Source: Colwellia sp. (lineage in GTDB: Bacteria; Pseudomonadota; Gammaproteobacteria; Enterobacterales; Alteromonadaceae). From it: a stretch of DNA of 64,000 nt. Location: NCBI GenBank assembly GCA_013215385.1, contig JABSOY010000013.1, positions 110,220 to 174,219 on the forward strand, in the 5' to 3' direction. A program made the position numbers and the translations under genes. The notes beneath the pieces were generated by a model. It was not told where the DNA came from. It made no database searches and was given only the letters and a program-made list of their open reading frames with translations. The first letter of the stretch is position 1; the number at the start of each line of letters is the position of its first letter. Shown piece after piece: positions 18,836-28,671 of the stretch.

Positions 18836-19513
18836 ATGAAAATAAATCAGCTCACTTTACTTTGCCTTTTTTACTGTTTTGCTATCGTTAATGTTTTTGC
18901 TAAAAATGATCAATCGGTCGTCATTCCTGTAAGTGAACAAGTTGCAGGTAAGGCTCAGCATGAATACGCTAATATTTGGTGGCAATGGGCAAACACCATG
19001 AGTGACGAAATCTCACCCGTTCGTGACAACGACGGTAGGTATTGTCATGTTAATCAAAATGGTGATGTTTGGTTTTTAGCCGGCGGTTACGGCACTGTAA
19101 AAATAAAACGTCATTGTGTTATTCCTCAAGGTAAACATATTTTTTTCCCCATTATAAATATGGCTTATTGGCCTGGAAATGGCGTAACTAAAACATGTGA
19201 ACAAGTAAAACAAGAGTCGGCATTGAACAATGATGAGTTATATTTTGTTTATGTCGAGCTTGATGGTCATTCAGTGCCTAATATGCGTAATAATAGAATA
19301 AAGTCAAAAGACTGCTTTGACCTCCATGGGTTATTAGTACAACAAAAAAACGTAGAAAAAGTTTACCCGGCAGCTACTGATGGTTATTGGTTAATGCTTA
19401 AACCTTTAGCTAAAGGTTTGCATAGCTTAAAATTTAACGCGCAATATCAACATGACAGTGCCCTTCATGGCAAGGCAATGCAAGACATTGAATATATTAT
19501 TGAAGTTAAATAA
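18836..19513 (+). CDS. Hypothetical secreted protein
   Basis: Signal peptide; 225 aa; HEYANIWWQWANTMSDEISPVRDNDGRYC. Confidence 0.65.
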   Translation: MKINQLTLLCLFYCFAIVNVFAKNDQSVVIPVSEQVAGKAQHEYANIWWQWANTMSDEISPVRDNDGRYCHVNQNGDVWFLAGGYGTVKIKRHCVIPQGKHIFFPIINMAYWPGNGVTKTCEQVKQESALNNDELYFVYVELDGHSVPNMRNNRIKSKDCFDLHGLLVQQKNVEKVYPAATDGYWLMLKPLAKGLHSLKFNAQYQHDSALHGKAMQDIEYIIEVK

Positions 19514-19583
19514 CCTTGAACAAGTTTACTCATCATTTTACAATGCATCTCTTTATAAGATTAAATAAATGGTTTAATAAATT

Positions 19584-19928
19584 ATGTCTGCAGATACCTT
19601 AGGCTCAAGCCTTAACTATAAAGCCAAAGAAAAAGGCTATCGCGATCGTGCGTTAAAGTTGTTTCCTTGGGTGTGCGGCCGTTGTGCTCGCGAGTTTGTT
19701 TATTCAAATCTCATGGAGCTAACAGTGCATCATGTTGATCATGATCATACCAATAATCCTAATGACGGTAGTAATTGGGAACTGTTATGCATATATTGTC
19801 ATGACAATGAGCACGCTAAATATACCGAGCACGCTAAATATAAAACAGAAGTTGTTGCCGGTGATACTAACCAAGATACCGCTACTTATAATCCGTTTGC
19901 TGATTTAAAGTCGATGCTGAAAAAATAA
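19584..19928 (+). CDS. yajD: YajD-family HNH nuclease
   Basis: CGRCAREFVYSNLMELTVHHVDHDHTNNPNDGSNWELLCIYCHDNEHAKY. Confidence 0.9.
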   Translation: MSADTLGSSLNYKAKEKGYRDRALKLFPWVCGRCAREFVYSNLMELTVHHVDHDHTNNPNDGSNWELLCIYCHDNEHAKYTEHAKYKTEVVAGDTNQDTATYNPFADLKSMLKK

Positions 19929-20060
19929 CCTTCAAATAATAGGGCTTGATGTTCAGTTACATTTATTTTCATTTTTAAACAAAATAGCCATTGTTTTTTA
20001 TTCATCTAACCCCGAGTATATTAAGTGAAGACAATTTTTCTCTTAGTAAAAGGTAACGTT

Positions 20061-20399
20061 ATGAAAATAAATATTTCCGGTCACCATGTTGAAATTACTG
20101 AAGGCATTAAACAGTCAATCGAGAGTAAGTTTAAAAAAATTGCTAAACATTATCCAAGCCTTATGACCATTAGCTCAATTATTACCGTAGAGCCTCACCA
20201 ACAAAAATTAGAAGTATCGACTCATTATGAAGGCAGTGAGATTTCCGTTAAAGCCTCAGGTAAAGAATTATATTCAGCCATTGCTAGCGCAGCTAAAAAA
20301 CTACAGGCAGCACTTGCTCATCGTAAAGGTGTATTGGCAGCGAAATTACATAAAAAATATGAAGTAGAGCAATCGGATGCATTTTTACTGGCACAGTAA
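20061..20399 (+). CDS. hpf: Ribosome hibernation promoting factor
   Basis: MKINISGHHVEITEGIKQSIESKFKKIAKHYP...ASGKELYSAIASAAKKLQAALAHRKG; start at 20061. Confidence 0.85.
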   Translation: MKINISGHHVEITEGIKQSIESKFKKIAKHYPSLMTISSIITVEPHQQKLEVSTHYEGSEISVKASGKELYSAIASAAKKLQAALAHRKGVLAAKLHKKYEVEQSDAFLLAQ

Positions 20400-20534
20400 T
20401 ACTCATTGAATTAAAGTTTTTTTGAATCTAAAAGGTTGCTATATGCAGCCTTTTTTCATTTTATAGATTTGCTTTTTTATTAATTCAAAGAGAGCTACTT
20501 GGCAAGTTGAAGTTTATGAACGTTATTCGATGAT

Positions 20535-20860
20535 ATCGCGACGGTACTTGATGATGTTGCCATATTGTCGAAAGTAGCGGCTCAAAAAACAGCTGGGGTT
20601 TTAAGAGATGACTTAGCTCTGAATGCTGAGCAAGTTTCAGGAGTAAAAGCAGAATGTGAATTACTTGTTGTCTGGGCGGTTTCGAAAGGATCGTTCTTAA
20701 ATAAACTCATTATTGTCCCAGTTGCTTTGACGATAAGTGCTTTTGCACCGCTATTAATGAAAACACTTACCCGTAGTTGGAACTATTGCAATGTTTCTCG
20801 TGGGCGGGGGGATATTGGTGCATAGTTTTATATGGTTGCACAAGCAGGTTCGTCATTTAG
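20535..20860 (+). pseudogene. DUF808 (YedI-like) pseudogene remnant with internal deletion
   Basis: [63 protein letters not shown] followed, in a different frame, by [19 protein letters not shown]-like C-terminal sequence; no intact start region. Confidence 0.65.
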
Positions 20861-20933
20861 AAAATCTTATTAAGACTCTCTAAATGACGTTAAGTCGCTA
20901 ATCAACTCTGTTTAGCGACTTATTGTTTTTATG

Positions 20934-21887
20934 TTAATTTCCTATCAAGCCTTTAATATGTTCAACCACGCTACGACCTAAGGCACTTAATGCATAACCA
21001 CCTTCGAGCATTGATATTATTCTGCCATCGCTGTGTTGGTCGGCAATTATTTTTAGTTCATCAGTAACCCAGCGGTAATCACTTTCGGTTAAACTTATTT
21101 GCGACATTTCATCTTCTATATGTGCATCGAAACCAGCTGAAATGAAAATTATTTGTGGTTTGAATTGCTCTAATGCAGGTAACCAATGTTTGCTGATTGC
21201 CGCTCTGAATTCGCGACCTTTGCAGGTTGCAGGAAGCGGTGTATTGATAATAGGTGGCGTATCACTTTCTTGCGTTTTAAAGGGATAAAAAGGAGATTGG
21301 TAAGTTGAGCAGAATAAATAACCGGCCGCTTTGTTATTTGCTGATGCACGGCTAATTATATCTTCGGTACCGTTACCATGATGAACATCAAAATCGACAA
21401 TCGCGATACGTGCTAACTGATACTTTTCTTTAGCGTAAGCAGCGGCAATGGCGATATTATTAAAAAAACAAAAACCCATGCCTTTATCATATTCGGCATG
21501 ATGTCCAGGTGGACGTGTCGCGCAAAAAACAGCACGTAGCGTTTTACCCATCACTAAATCTACAGCATTAATAGCGGCACCTGCTGACAATAATGCTGCT
21601 GGTAAAGAGTCAGCATTCATACAAGTATCGTCGTCAACACGAAAAATAGCGTCTTTATCATTTTTATCAGGTGCATTATCAAAAATGTGTTGAATGTACT
21701 TTTCATCATGAGCCAGAGAAATAAGTTTACGCTCAATGGGAGTAGCATCGTACTGGCGAATCACATATTCCAGGCCACTACTGATCAGTTGATCTTGAAT
21801 AGCTGCCATTCTTTTAGGACTTTCAGGATGATGCTCTCCCATATTATGGCCGTTACATTTATGATGACTAATTACACCTACTGTCAT
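20934..21887 (-). CDS. Histone deacetylase family protein
   Basis: HHKCNGHNMGEHHPESPKRMAAI, RPPGHHAEYDKGMGFCFFNNIAIAA, IVDFDVHHGNGTEDI, FISAGFDAHIEDEMSQISLTESDY. Confidence 0.93.
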   Translation of the reverse strand: MTVGVISHHKCNGHNMGEHHPESPKRMAAIQDQLISSGLEYVIRQYDATPIERKLISLAHDEKYIQHIFDNAPDKNDKDAIFRVDDDTCMNADSLPAALLSAGAAINAVDLVMGKTLRAVFCATRPPGHHAEYDKGMGFCFFNNIAIAAAYAKEKYQLARIAIVDFDVHHGNGTEDIISRASANNKAAGYLFCSTYQSPFYPFKTQESDTPPIINTPLPATCKGREFRAAISKHWLPALEQFKPQIIFISAGFDAHIEDEMSQISLTESDYRWVTDELKIIADQHSDGRIISMLEGGYALSALGRSVVEHIKGLIGN

Positions 21888-21895
21888 TACTATTC

Positions 21896-23764
21896 CTATA
21901 CGTCTGCTATATCTGGTTGGTGAGGCTGCTCGAGTTGTAATTCTAAGTTGAGTTCGTCCATGTCTTCACAATATTTTTGAATAAAGCCTACTTTTTCGAA
22001 TACCTTCAGCATAGCGGCATTGTCTCGGCGCACACAAGCGACTAATTTATCTAATTTACGTATGGTGGCAATTCTTATCATCTCGGCTAATAAGGTTCTT
22101 GCCATGCCTTTACCGCGTTTATGTTCACTAATAACAAAGGCAACTTCGCCACAGTTGTTACTTTCAATATAGTAATAACGACCAACCGCATGTATAACAT
22201 CAGCTAAATTAGTACGCTGAGTAAAACACAGCGCCAAATCTTTATGTTGGTTAACACTTACTAACTTACACGAGTTTTCTCTGGTCATTTGCGTGGCATG
22301 GTGGTTATAACGCATTATCAAGGTTTCTTTTGTGTGTGAATAAAAGAACTCTTGTAAACGTCGTTCATCGGCAGGTGCTAGTGCCCTTAATACGTAATTA
22401 ATACTACCAAAGGTAAATTTTTTCAGCTCTATTTTTCCCAGCTCAGGCACCGAGGTGGGAGAATTATCTTGATATTCAGGCACCCAGTAATTTTTACGCA
22501 CATCTTTTAGTAACTGCTCGCGAAATTTAGGATGGGCAATACGGATTAGCTCCAAAGCTCGCTCTCTAATACTTTTCCCTAGTAATGAAGCAATGCCATA
22601 TTCAGTGACCACATAAGCAACATGACCACGGGATGTCACCACGCCGCCGCCTTCGGTAATATGAGCAACAATACGGGATATTTTTTCATCTTTGGTCGTT
22701 GAAGGTAAAGCAATAATTGGCTTGCCGCCTTTACTTAACGATGCACCTCTAATGAAGTCAACCTGTCCGCCAATACCACTGTAGAACTGATAACCAATAG
22801 AGTCGGAAACTACTTGCCCGGTTAAATCAACTTCAATAGCACTGTTAATAGAAACCATATTGTCATTTCGAGCAATATTTACCGGTGAGTTCACATGCTC
22901 AGACGGATAAAATTCTATATGCGGATTACCGTCTACAAAGTCATATAGTCGTTGCGTACCCATACAGAAAGTAAGTACTGCCTTACCTTTATGAAAGGTT
23001 TTTTTACGGTTATTAATAACACCTGAAAGCATTAAATCAATAACACCATCGGAGATCATTTCACTGTGAATACCTAAGTCTTTATGATTGGCTAAGTAGT
23101 GTAAAACGGCTTCAGGAATTTTTCCTATACCTATCTGTAACGTAGAGCCATCTTCAATGAGCATTGAAACATATTGGCCTACTTGCTCAGTAACACGATC
23201 AATTTTGGGCTGCGATAAAACAGGTAGGGTTTGCTCTGCTTCTAGCCATGCATGAATTTGGTTTACATGAACAAAGCTGTGACCATTGGTACGTGGCATT
23301 TTAGAATTAATTTGTGCAATAACATATTTGGCAGACTTTACCGCAGCAGCAACAATATCTACACTAACGCCAAGTGAACAGTAGCCATATTCGTCAGGTG
23401 GACTTACCATGATCAACGCGGCATCAAGGGGTAAAACCTCTTCACGAAATAAACGAGGAATATCGGAAATGAAACTTGGTGTGTAATCAGCGCGACCTTC
23501 GGCAATAGCATCACGAATATTCTTTCCACCGATAAATAGCGCATTTACTTTGAATAAATCTTTATGCTCAGGGTTTGCCCACTTGTTGTCTGACAACGTT
23601 AAAATATGAACTGTTTCAATGTCATGTAACCTGGCACTGTTATCAATTAAATCGTCAATTAACGCATTTGGAACCGCAGCGTTAGAGCCGATAAAAATTC
23701 GATTACCAGACTTTAAAAACTGATCCCATTTTACTTTATTATGATCTTGGTCGAATAATGGCAT
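21896..23764 (-). CDS. Acetyl-CoA hydrolase/transferase fused to GNAT acetyltransferase domain
   Basis: IGSNAAVPNALIDDL, GIGKIPEAVLHYLANHKDLGIHSEMISDG, GGQVDFIRGASLSKGGKPIIALPST, TEYGIASLLGKSIRERALELIRIAHP; C-terminal HKRGKGMARTLLAEMIRIATIRKLDKLVACVRRDNAAMLKVFEKVGF. Confidence 0.92.
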   Translation of the reverse strand: MPLFDQDHNKVKWDQFLKSGNRIFIGSNAAVPNALIDDLIDNSARLHDIETVHILTLSDNKWANPEHKDLFKVNALFIGGKNIRDAIAEGRADYTPSFISDIPRLFREEVLPLDAALIMVSPPDEYGYCSLGVSVDIVAAAVKSAKYVIAQINSKMPRTNGHSFVHVNQIHAWLEAEQTLPVLSQPKIDRVTEQVGQYVSMLIEDGSTLQIGIGKIPEAVLHYLANHKDLGIHSEMISDGVIDLMLSGVINNRKKTFHKGKAVLTFCMGTQRLYDFVDGNPHIEFYPSEHVNSPVNIARNDNMVSINSAIEVDLTGQVVSDSIGYQFYSGIGGQVDFIRGASLSKGGKPIIALPSTTKDEKISRIVAHITEGGGVVTSRGHVAYVVTEYGIASLLGKSIRERALELIRIAHPKFREQLLKDVRKNYWVPEYQDNSPTSVPELGKIELKKFTFGSINYVLRALAPADERRLQEFFYSHTKETLIMRYNHHATQMTRENSCKLVSVNQHKDLALCFTQRTNLADVIHAVGRYYYIESNNCGEVAFVISEHKRGKGMARTLLAEMIRIATIRKLDKLVACVRRDNAAMLKVFEKVGFIQKYCEDMDELNLELQLEQPHQPDIADV

Positions 23765-23999
23765 AGAGGGTTTCTCATTAATGATGATAAATAAAGTATG
23801 GCGTATTAGTTGAAGACTTTATTGATTAGAATCAAGCTGTTTGAGTATAACCTAATGTTAACTATCACGCTTTTATACCTTGGCCTTATGCCAACCTATG
23901 ATAACAACACTAACTGCAACTATACTTTGCATATACTAGAGTGGACCTAGATGTAAGCGAATTTGCTTCTAAAATTCATGCTGTGTGTAAATATTTAAT

Positions 24000-24332
24000 T
24001 TACTTAAAGTACTGGTTATAAAAGAAGAAAACAGCCCAGCTCAGCCCTAATAATATCCAAGGTAACAGGGGAGCTATTTTACTTTCACTGGACGTTTTTT
24101 CAGCATTGTTTATGATTTCATTCTCTAGGTTATTCTTCTCTTTTAACAACGACTTTTTCGCTTTATCGCGCTCGCGAGACTTTTTACTTTGCTGTTTTTT
24201 ATACTCAGCAATACCTTTCTCAATACCCTGTGCAATAAGTTTAGTCTGGTCTTTAGTTTGATTTGGTTTTTGGATGCTTTTGGCTGTCTTTAAAGCTTCC
24301 GTCTGTATTTCTTGAGAATGTTTTGGTTTCAT
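24000..24332 (-). CDS. DUF2956 family protein
   Basis: SQEIQTEALKTAKSIQKPNQTKDQTKLIAQGIEKGIAEYKKQQSKKSRERDKAKK plus C-terminal TM. Confidence 0.75.
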   Translation of the reverse strand: MKPKHSQEIQTEALKTAKSIQKPNQTKDQTKLIAQGIEKGIAEYKKQQSKKSRERDKAKKSLLKEKNNLENEIINNAEKTSSESKIAPLLPWILLGLSWAVFFFYNQYFK

Positions 24333-24471
24333 CTTTAGTTATCTACTAATATTAACATTATAGGGTGAATTTATAAGAACATGGCTAAATGGGCAAGGTT
24401 TTATAAGCGTTAAAAGAAATATATTCATAATATTATGTTTATTAAACCGGCATTCTCATTTAGGTTTAAGG

Positions 24472-25257
24472 GTGTTTAGTTGTATGAAAGCTTTGAAAAT
24501 AATACTTACCTATTTCTTGGTTTTACTGTTTACCGGAAATTCCCTAGCTCATAGCGACATGCCAAAAAATATTATGGCAGCTGAGATAAAAACCGTTCAT
24601 ATTGTTTCTGAAATTTATCCTCCTTATCAAGTTATTAATGAAAAGGGAGAATTAAGGGGTTGGTCGGCAGATAAGGTTAATTTACTTTTTACTCGAGCAA
24701 AAATTGATTATAAAGTCGATATCTATCCATGGGTTCGAGCTTATAATTTAGCGTTAACGCAATCTAATACATTCATCTATTCTTTACTCAGAACTGAAGA
24801 GCGGGAGTCATCATTTCAATGGGTGGCTCTGCTGTGTCCAATTGAGTTTTCTTTTTATCGTTTAAAAGTAAGATCCGATATTAAGCTTAAATCATTATCG
24901 GATGCTAAAAACTATCTCATTGCAGCCCAAAAAGGTCAGGCTTCCGCTGAGTACCTGTTAAGCTTAGGTTTTGAGGCAGGTAAAAACTTATCGGTTTCTT
25001 ATAATAATGACAACTTCATTCTGATGTTAATACATGACAGGGTTGAACTAATCGTTCTATCATTACCTTATTTTAAGTCATTAATAGCGAGTAACTCGCC
25101 CTATGTTAAAGAAATCGAAGCTATTTTTTCTATTGATTATTTGCGTAAAGATTTATATCTGGCGACTAGCTTGAATACTTCTGCGACGCTAGTAGAAAAG
25201 TTACGTAAGGCATACCTTGATTTAGCTCCTGAATTGGATTCTGATTGTCATGATTAA
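24472..25257 (+). CDS. Periplasmic substrate-binding (SBP_bac_3-like) protein
   Basis: VHIVSEIYPPYQVINEKGELRGWSADKVNLLFTRAKIDYKVDIYPWVRAYNLALTQSNTFIYSLLRTEERE. Confidence 0.8.
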   Translation: MFSCMKALKIILTYFLVLLFTGNSLAHSDMPKNIMAAEIKTVHIVSEIYPPYQVINEKGELRGWSADKVNLLFTRAKIDYKVDIYPWVRAYNLALTQSNTFIYSLLRTEERESSFQWVALLCPIEFSFYRLKVRSDIKLKSLSDAKNYLIAAQKGQASAEYLLSLGFEAGKNLSVSYNNDNFILMLIHDRVELIVLSLPYFKSLIASNSPYVKEIEAIFSIDYLRKDLYLATSLNTSATLVEKLRKAYLDLAPELDSDCHD

Positions 25258-25434
25258 CCATTATTTATTTTGTTATATTTAAAAAATTGGTTAAATTTAC
25301 TAATTTATAACAATTATCATCTACTTTAATTAAGTTTTATTTATAAGGCATTGTATTCATAATGTATTTATTTTGGTGTGATTATTGCTATATTTACTCT
25401 TAATCAATATTTAAACGATTTCAAAGGAACAAAA

Positions 25435-26076
25435 ATGGCCGTTAAAATAGCAGACAGACCTATCGATACTGTAAGAGAAGAAGTTGTCGACCAATTGGTG
25501 ATGAATTATAGCCACGGAGAGCTTTCGCATGAAGCATTTGAGCGCCGACTTGATGAGGCGATGGCAAGTACTTCAAATGAAGAGCTAATTGAATTGGTTG
25601 CTGATTTAGAGTTAAAAGTTGATGAAAAATATATTGAGCAGAAAAAAGAAGATTTTAAATTTAATTATTCGTCAACACCCGCTCAAGAAAGTGAATTATT
25701 AGTTAGTATTTTTAGTGGTAGTGAACGCAGTGGTGAATGGCGTGTTGCAAAAGAAATTAAATCGGTATGTATTTTTGGTGGTTGTGATATTGACTTCAGT
25801 GAAGCACTTTTCACTCATCGTGAAGTTACAGTAAAAGTCTTCTGTTTATTTGGTGGTATTGATATTTCTGTGCCTGAGAATGTGAAAGTTGTTTCAAAGT
25901 CATTTTGTATTTTTGGTGGTATGGACAATAAAGCACCGTCGACTGATCATAGCGATGCACCAACTATCTTTATTGAAGGTTTGGTTATTTTCGGTGGTGT
26001 TGATATTAAGCTTAAGCGTACCTTAAAAGAACGCTTTACTGCTTTTGCTGATGGCTTAAGAAAGATGTTCAGCTGA
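25435..26076 (+). CDS. DUF1707 / LiaF-like cell-wall-active antibiotic response protein
   Basis: REEVVDQLVMNYSHGELSHEAFERRLDEAMASTSNEELIELVADLE and repeated IFGGCDIDFS, LFGGIDISVPENVKVVSKSFCIFGGMDNKAP. Confidence 0.8.
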   Translation: MAVKIADRPIDTVREEVVDQLVMNYSHGELSHEAFERRLDEAMASTSNEELIELVADLELKVDEKYIEQKKEDFKFNYSSTPAQESELLVSIFSGSERSGEWRVAKEIKSVCIFGGCDIDFSEALFTHREVTVKVFCLFGGIDISVPENVKVVSKSFCIFGGMDNKAPSTDHSDAPTIFIEGLVIFGGVDIKLKRTLKERFTAFADGLRKMFS

Positions 26077-26128
26077 TAACTTAGCTTGGACGCTGAGTCA
26101 TAAAATAACTGATGCTATGTTAGAAAGT

Positions 26129-26163
26129 AAAAATGCTGAAGTAGCATACTTCAGCATTTTTTA
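26129..26163. terminator. Bidirectional-looking hairpin terminator between convergent genes
   Basis: AAAAATGCTGAAGTAGCATACTTCAGCATTTTTT. Confidence 0.7.
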
Positions 26164-26186
26164 AAATCGTCTTACAATCTTAGCGC

Positions 26187-28619
26187 TTAGTCGGTAAAAG
26201 TAATTCTTGGCTTAGCATCTGCTGAGAAATCAACTTTTGGTAAACAAAGTAATAATCGAGAAGAAGCTATATTTTCTTGATTAACCATGTGATCTTTAAA
26301 AGCATTGAGTCGTTGCTTTGATAGCTCTGTTAATTGTTTAATTTCATATTTATTTACAATTTCAGTACCTAAAGGTTTACCAATATCTGCTGGTGTTGCA
26401 ATTGCGCATAGCGTTAATTGTGTGTCAGGCTTGTCTTTCATCAGGGCAGAAAACTGTGTTAAAAATGTATTTTGGTCAGCGTTCAATTCTGTTTCTTTTG
26501 CAGGGAATGCTAAGTCATTGAAACGTACTTTTAATAAATACTCGCCTGCTGTCATAGCAATAGTAACGACATTTGCATAAGGCACAAAGGTTGTCATTAG
26601 GTAATCTTTAGCGGCAGACATTGTCGCTTGTTTGATCATCAAACTAATAAAACCGCGCATTCCGAAAGATGGGGCATCGGTACTGCCTTCTAGAGGAATG
26701 TCTAATTCTACATTACCGTCGCCATCTTTAAGCATACCTAAGGCAACATTAAAAGGGATTGAAATTTGGCTTTTTACCGTATCAGCTTCATGATCGTTAG
26801 CCGCACCTAATTCAAGACCTCTTAAGTGTAATAGAGCACTGCCGTCAATATCAGTATCATCAATCGTGATATCAAGCGTAACATCAAGTTGGCCACTTTT
26901 AAGTTCATGGTGAATAGCGTTTGCAATATAGGTTGATAACGAAGGTAAGCTTACCTCTTTAAATGCCCCTTTTAATTGGTAGAAGTCTTTTTCACTAAAA
27001 GGTCTAGCAAGTGCCGACAAGTCAAAGTGAGCATATTTATTACTACCACCCGTTAATCTAAAATTACTGTCTTGTTGTGGCTTCTGGTTATCAAAAGGGC
27101 CAGCGTTAAATTTAGTAATGTTAAAAGAACGTTGGTAATATGGAGTGGTACTGCGGTCGGTAAAATTAATCTGGCTAGTCTCAAGTAAAGAAAACTGATT
27201 AAGCGATATAGTGAACGCTGTTTTCCTTGCTTCGCTAGCGGTTTGATTATTTGTTTTACTCGTTTCGCTGGTATTTGAGTCCAGGTTTTCTTGTGTTATT
27301 GCATCCGTTTTTTCATCAAGGATTAAACCGACCAAGTTTTTATCTTTATCAAGAGTGGTATTAACGGCTAAGCCTAAAAGGTTAATCGTGTCAATTGATA
27401 AGCCTTGTTGAGATACTTCAATATCACTTATCGCTAATTTTTTAAATTGTGCTAATGGGGAAAATTCATCTGTTGTATTATCTGCAAAGACAGCTTGTTC
27501 AATAATCACCTCGACAATATTTGCTGTTATTGACGATAAGGTGGTTGATAAGGTTATTTCGTCGATATTTAATGCTGAAATTTTAGCAAGTAACTGCGAT
27601 TCATTATTTTGATAAGCGATTATATTATTAACATTTAGTTTCGCGGAACCGGTTATTTTAGGTGATTGCTCAGGAATAAGTTCAACTAAGACATTTTCCA
27701 TCGCCAAAGGGGCTATATTCATCGCTACTGTTTTATTTTGTTGTACTAGATTAAGTTCTTTGGTACTAAGCTCAAAGGTATGAAGGTTGATTTTGGTGAT
27801 ATCGTCGCTAATCGAAATTAACTGTTTAGCGTTAATCGTCACTAAACCTTGCATGGTTAGCTTATCTTGTTCAGCAGTGGCGGCGGATAAAAAAGGCTGT
27901 AGTGGTGCTAATGCTAAATCAGTTAATGTCAATGCTGAATTAATTTCACCTTGGTTATTCGCTAACTGAGCATCGAGCGTTAAACTTAATAGCGCTTTAT
28001 TAACTAGAGCTTCTAGTGATATTTCCCCTTGTTGCGCTTTTGCTGAAGCGCGTACATTTTTTATAACCAATGAGTTTATAATAAATTCTTGCTGGCTTTG
28101 TTCGATGGCAAGGTTAAATACAGCATTCTTTAAGCTTAGGTAAGGTAACGAAACACTGTAATTACTTGTTTCGCTCTCGTTTGAATTACTCTCATTGTTT
28201 ACATCAGCTGGCTTAGTTTCATCGTTTGTAATAACAAAACCACCAATAACAGGGCTTTCGCCATTTAAATCAATATCAAGTAATAAACCGTCAATATCGA
28301 ATTTTGATAAGTGTACGGTATCAGTTAATAATCGATACAAACTTACCGTGATAATTAAAGATTTTATCTCGACAAGGGGCTTTTTCGCATCTTTAATCGA
28401 AGTTATAGCTAAATCATCAACCGTTAAATTCGCTGCAAAAGGGTTATAACGAATTGTCGTACTATCGCTAAGCACAAGCTGGTGCTCAGCCAGAAATTTC
28501 GCTGCATAATGCTGGCTAACAAAAGGTGATAATAACCATATTAATACAAATAAGGTGATGAAAAGTATAGCAATGACTTTAGCTGATTTAGCCGCAATTC
28601 TTACAACAGGAGAAGACAT
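26187..28619 (-). CDS. DUF748 / AsmA-like domain-containing protein
   Basis: N-terminal TM then IRYNPFAANLTVDDLAI, FKEVSLPSLSTYIANAIHHELKSGQLDVTLDI, GNVELDIPLEGSTDAPSFGMRGFISLMIKQA. Confidence 0.88.
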   Translation of the reverse strand: MSSPVVRIAAKSAKVIAILFITLFVLIWLLSPFVSQHYAAKFLAEHQLVLSDSTTIRYNPFAANLTVDDLAITSIKDAKKPLVEIKSLIITVSLYRLLTDTVHLSKFDIDGLLLDIDLNGESPVIGGFVITNDETKPADVNNESNSNESETSNYSVSLPYLSLKNAVFNLAIEQSQQEFIINSLVIKNVRASAKAQQGEISLEALVNKALLSLTLDAQLANNQGEINSALTLTDLALAPLQPFLSAATAEQDKLTMQGLVTINAKQLISISDDITKINLHTFELSTKELNLVQQNKTVAMNIAPLAMENVLVELIPEQSPKITGSAKLNVNNIIAYQNNESQLLAKISALNIDEITLSTTLSSITANIVEVIIEQAVFADNTTDEFSPLAQFKKLAISDIEVSQQGLSIDTINLLGLAVNTTLDKDKNLVGLILDEKTDAITQENLDSNTSETSKTNNQTASEARKTAFTISLNQFSLLETSQINFTDRSTTPYYQRSFNITKFNAGPFDNQKPQQDSNFRLTGGSNKYAHFDLSALARPFSEKDFYQLKGAFKEVSLPSLSTYIANAIHHELKSGQLDVTLDITIDDTDIDGSALLHLRGLELGAANDHEADTVKSQISIPFNVALGMLKDGDGNVELDIPLEGSTDAPSFGMRGFISLMIKQATMSAAKDYLMTTFVPYANVVTIAMTAGEYLLKVRFNDLAFPAKETELNADQNTFLTQFSALMKDKPDTQLTLCAIATPADIGKPLGTEIVNKYEIKQLTELSKQRLNAFKDHMVNQENIASSRLLLCLPKVDFSADAKPRITFTD

Positions 28620-28671
28620 GAAATTCCTAATTAATTAAATAAATGTAGATATGGGGGTTGATATATCGTTG

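Noticed and set aside
20565-20825. 86-aa ORF as an intact gene
   Set aside because: It is the middle of a DUF808 remnant with no proper start and a frame change at its end.
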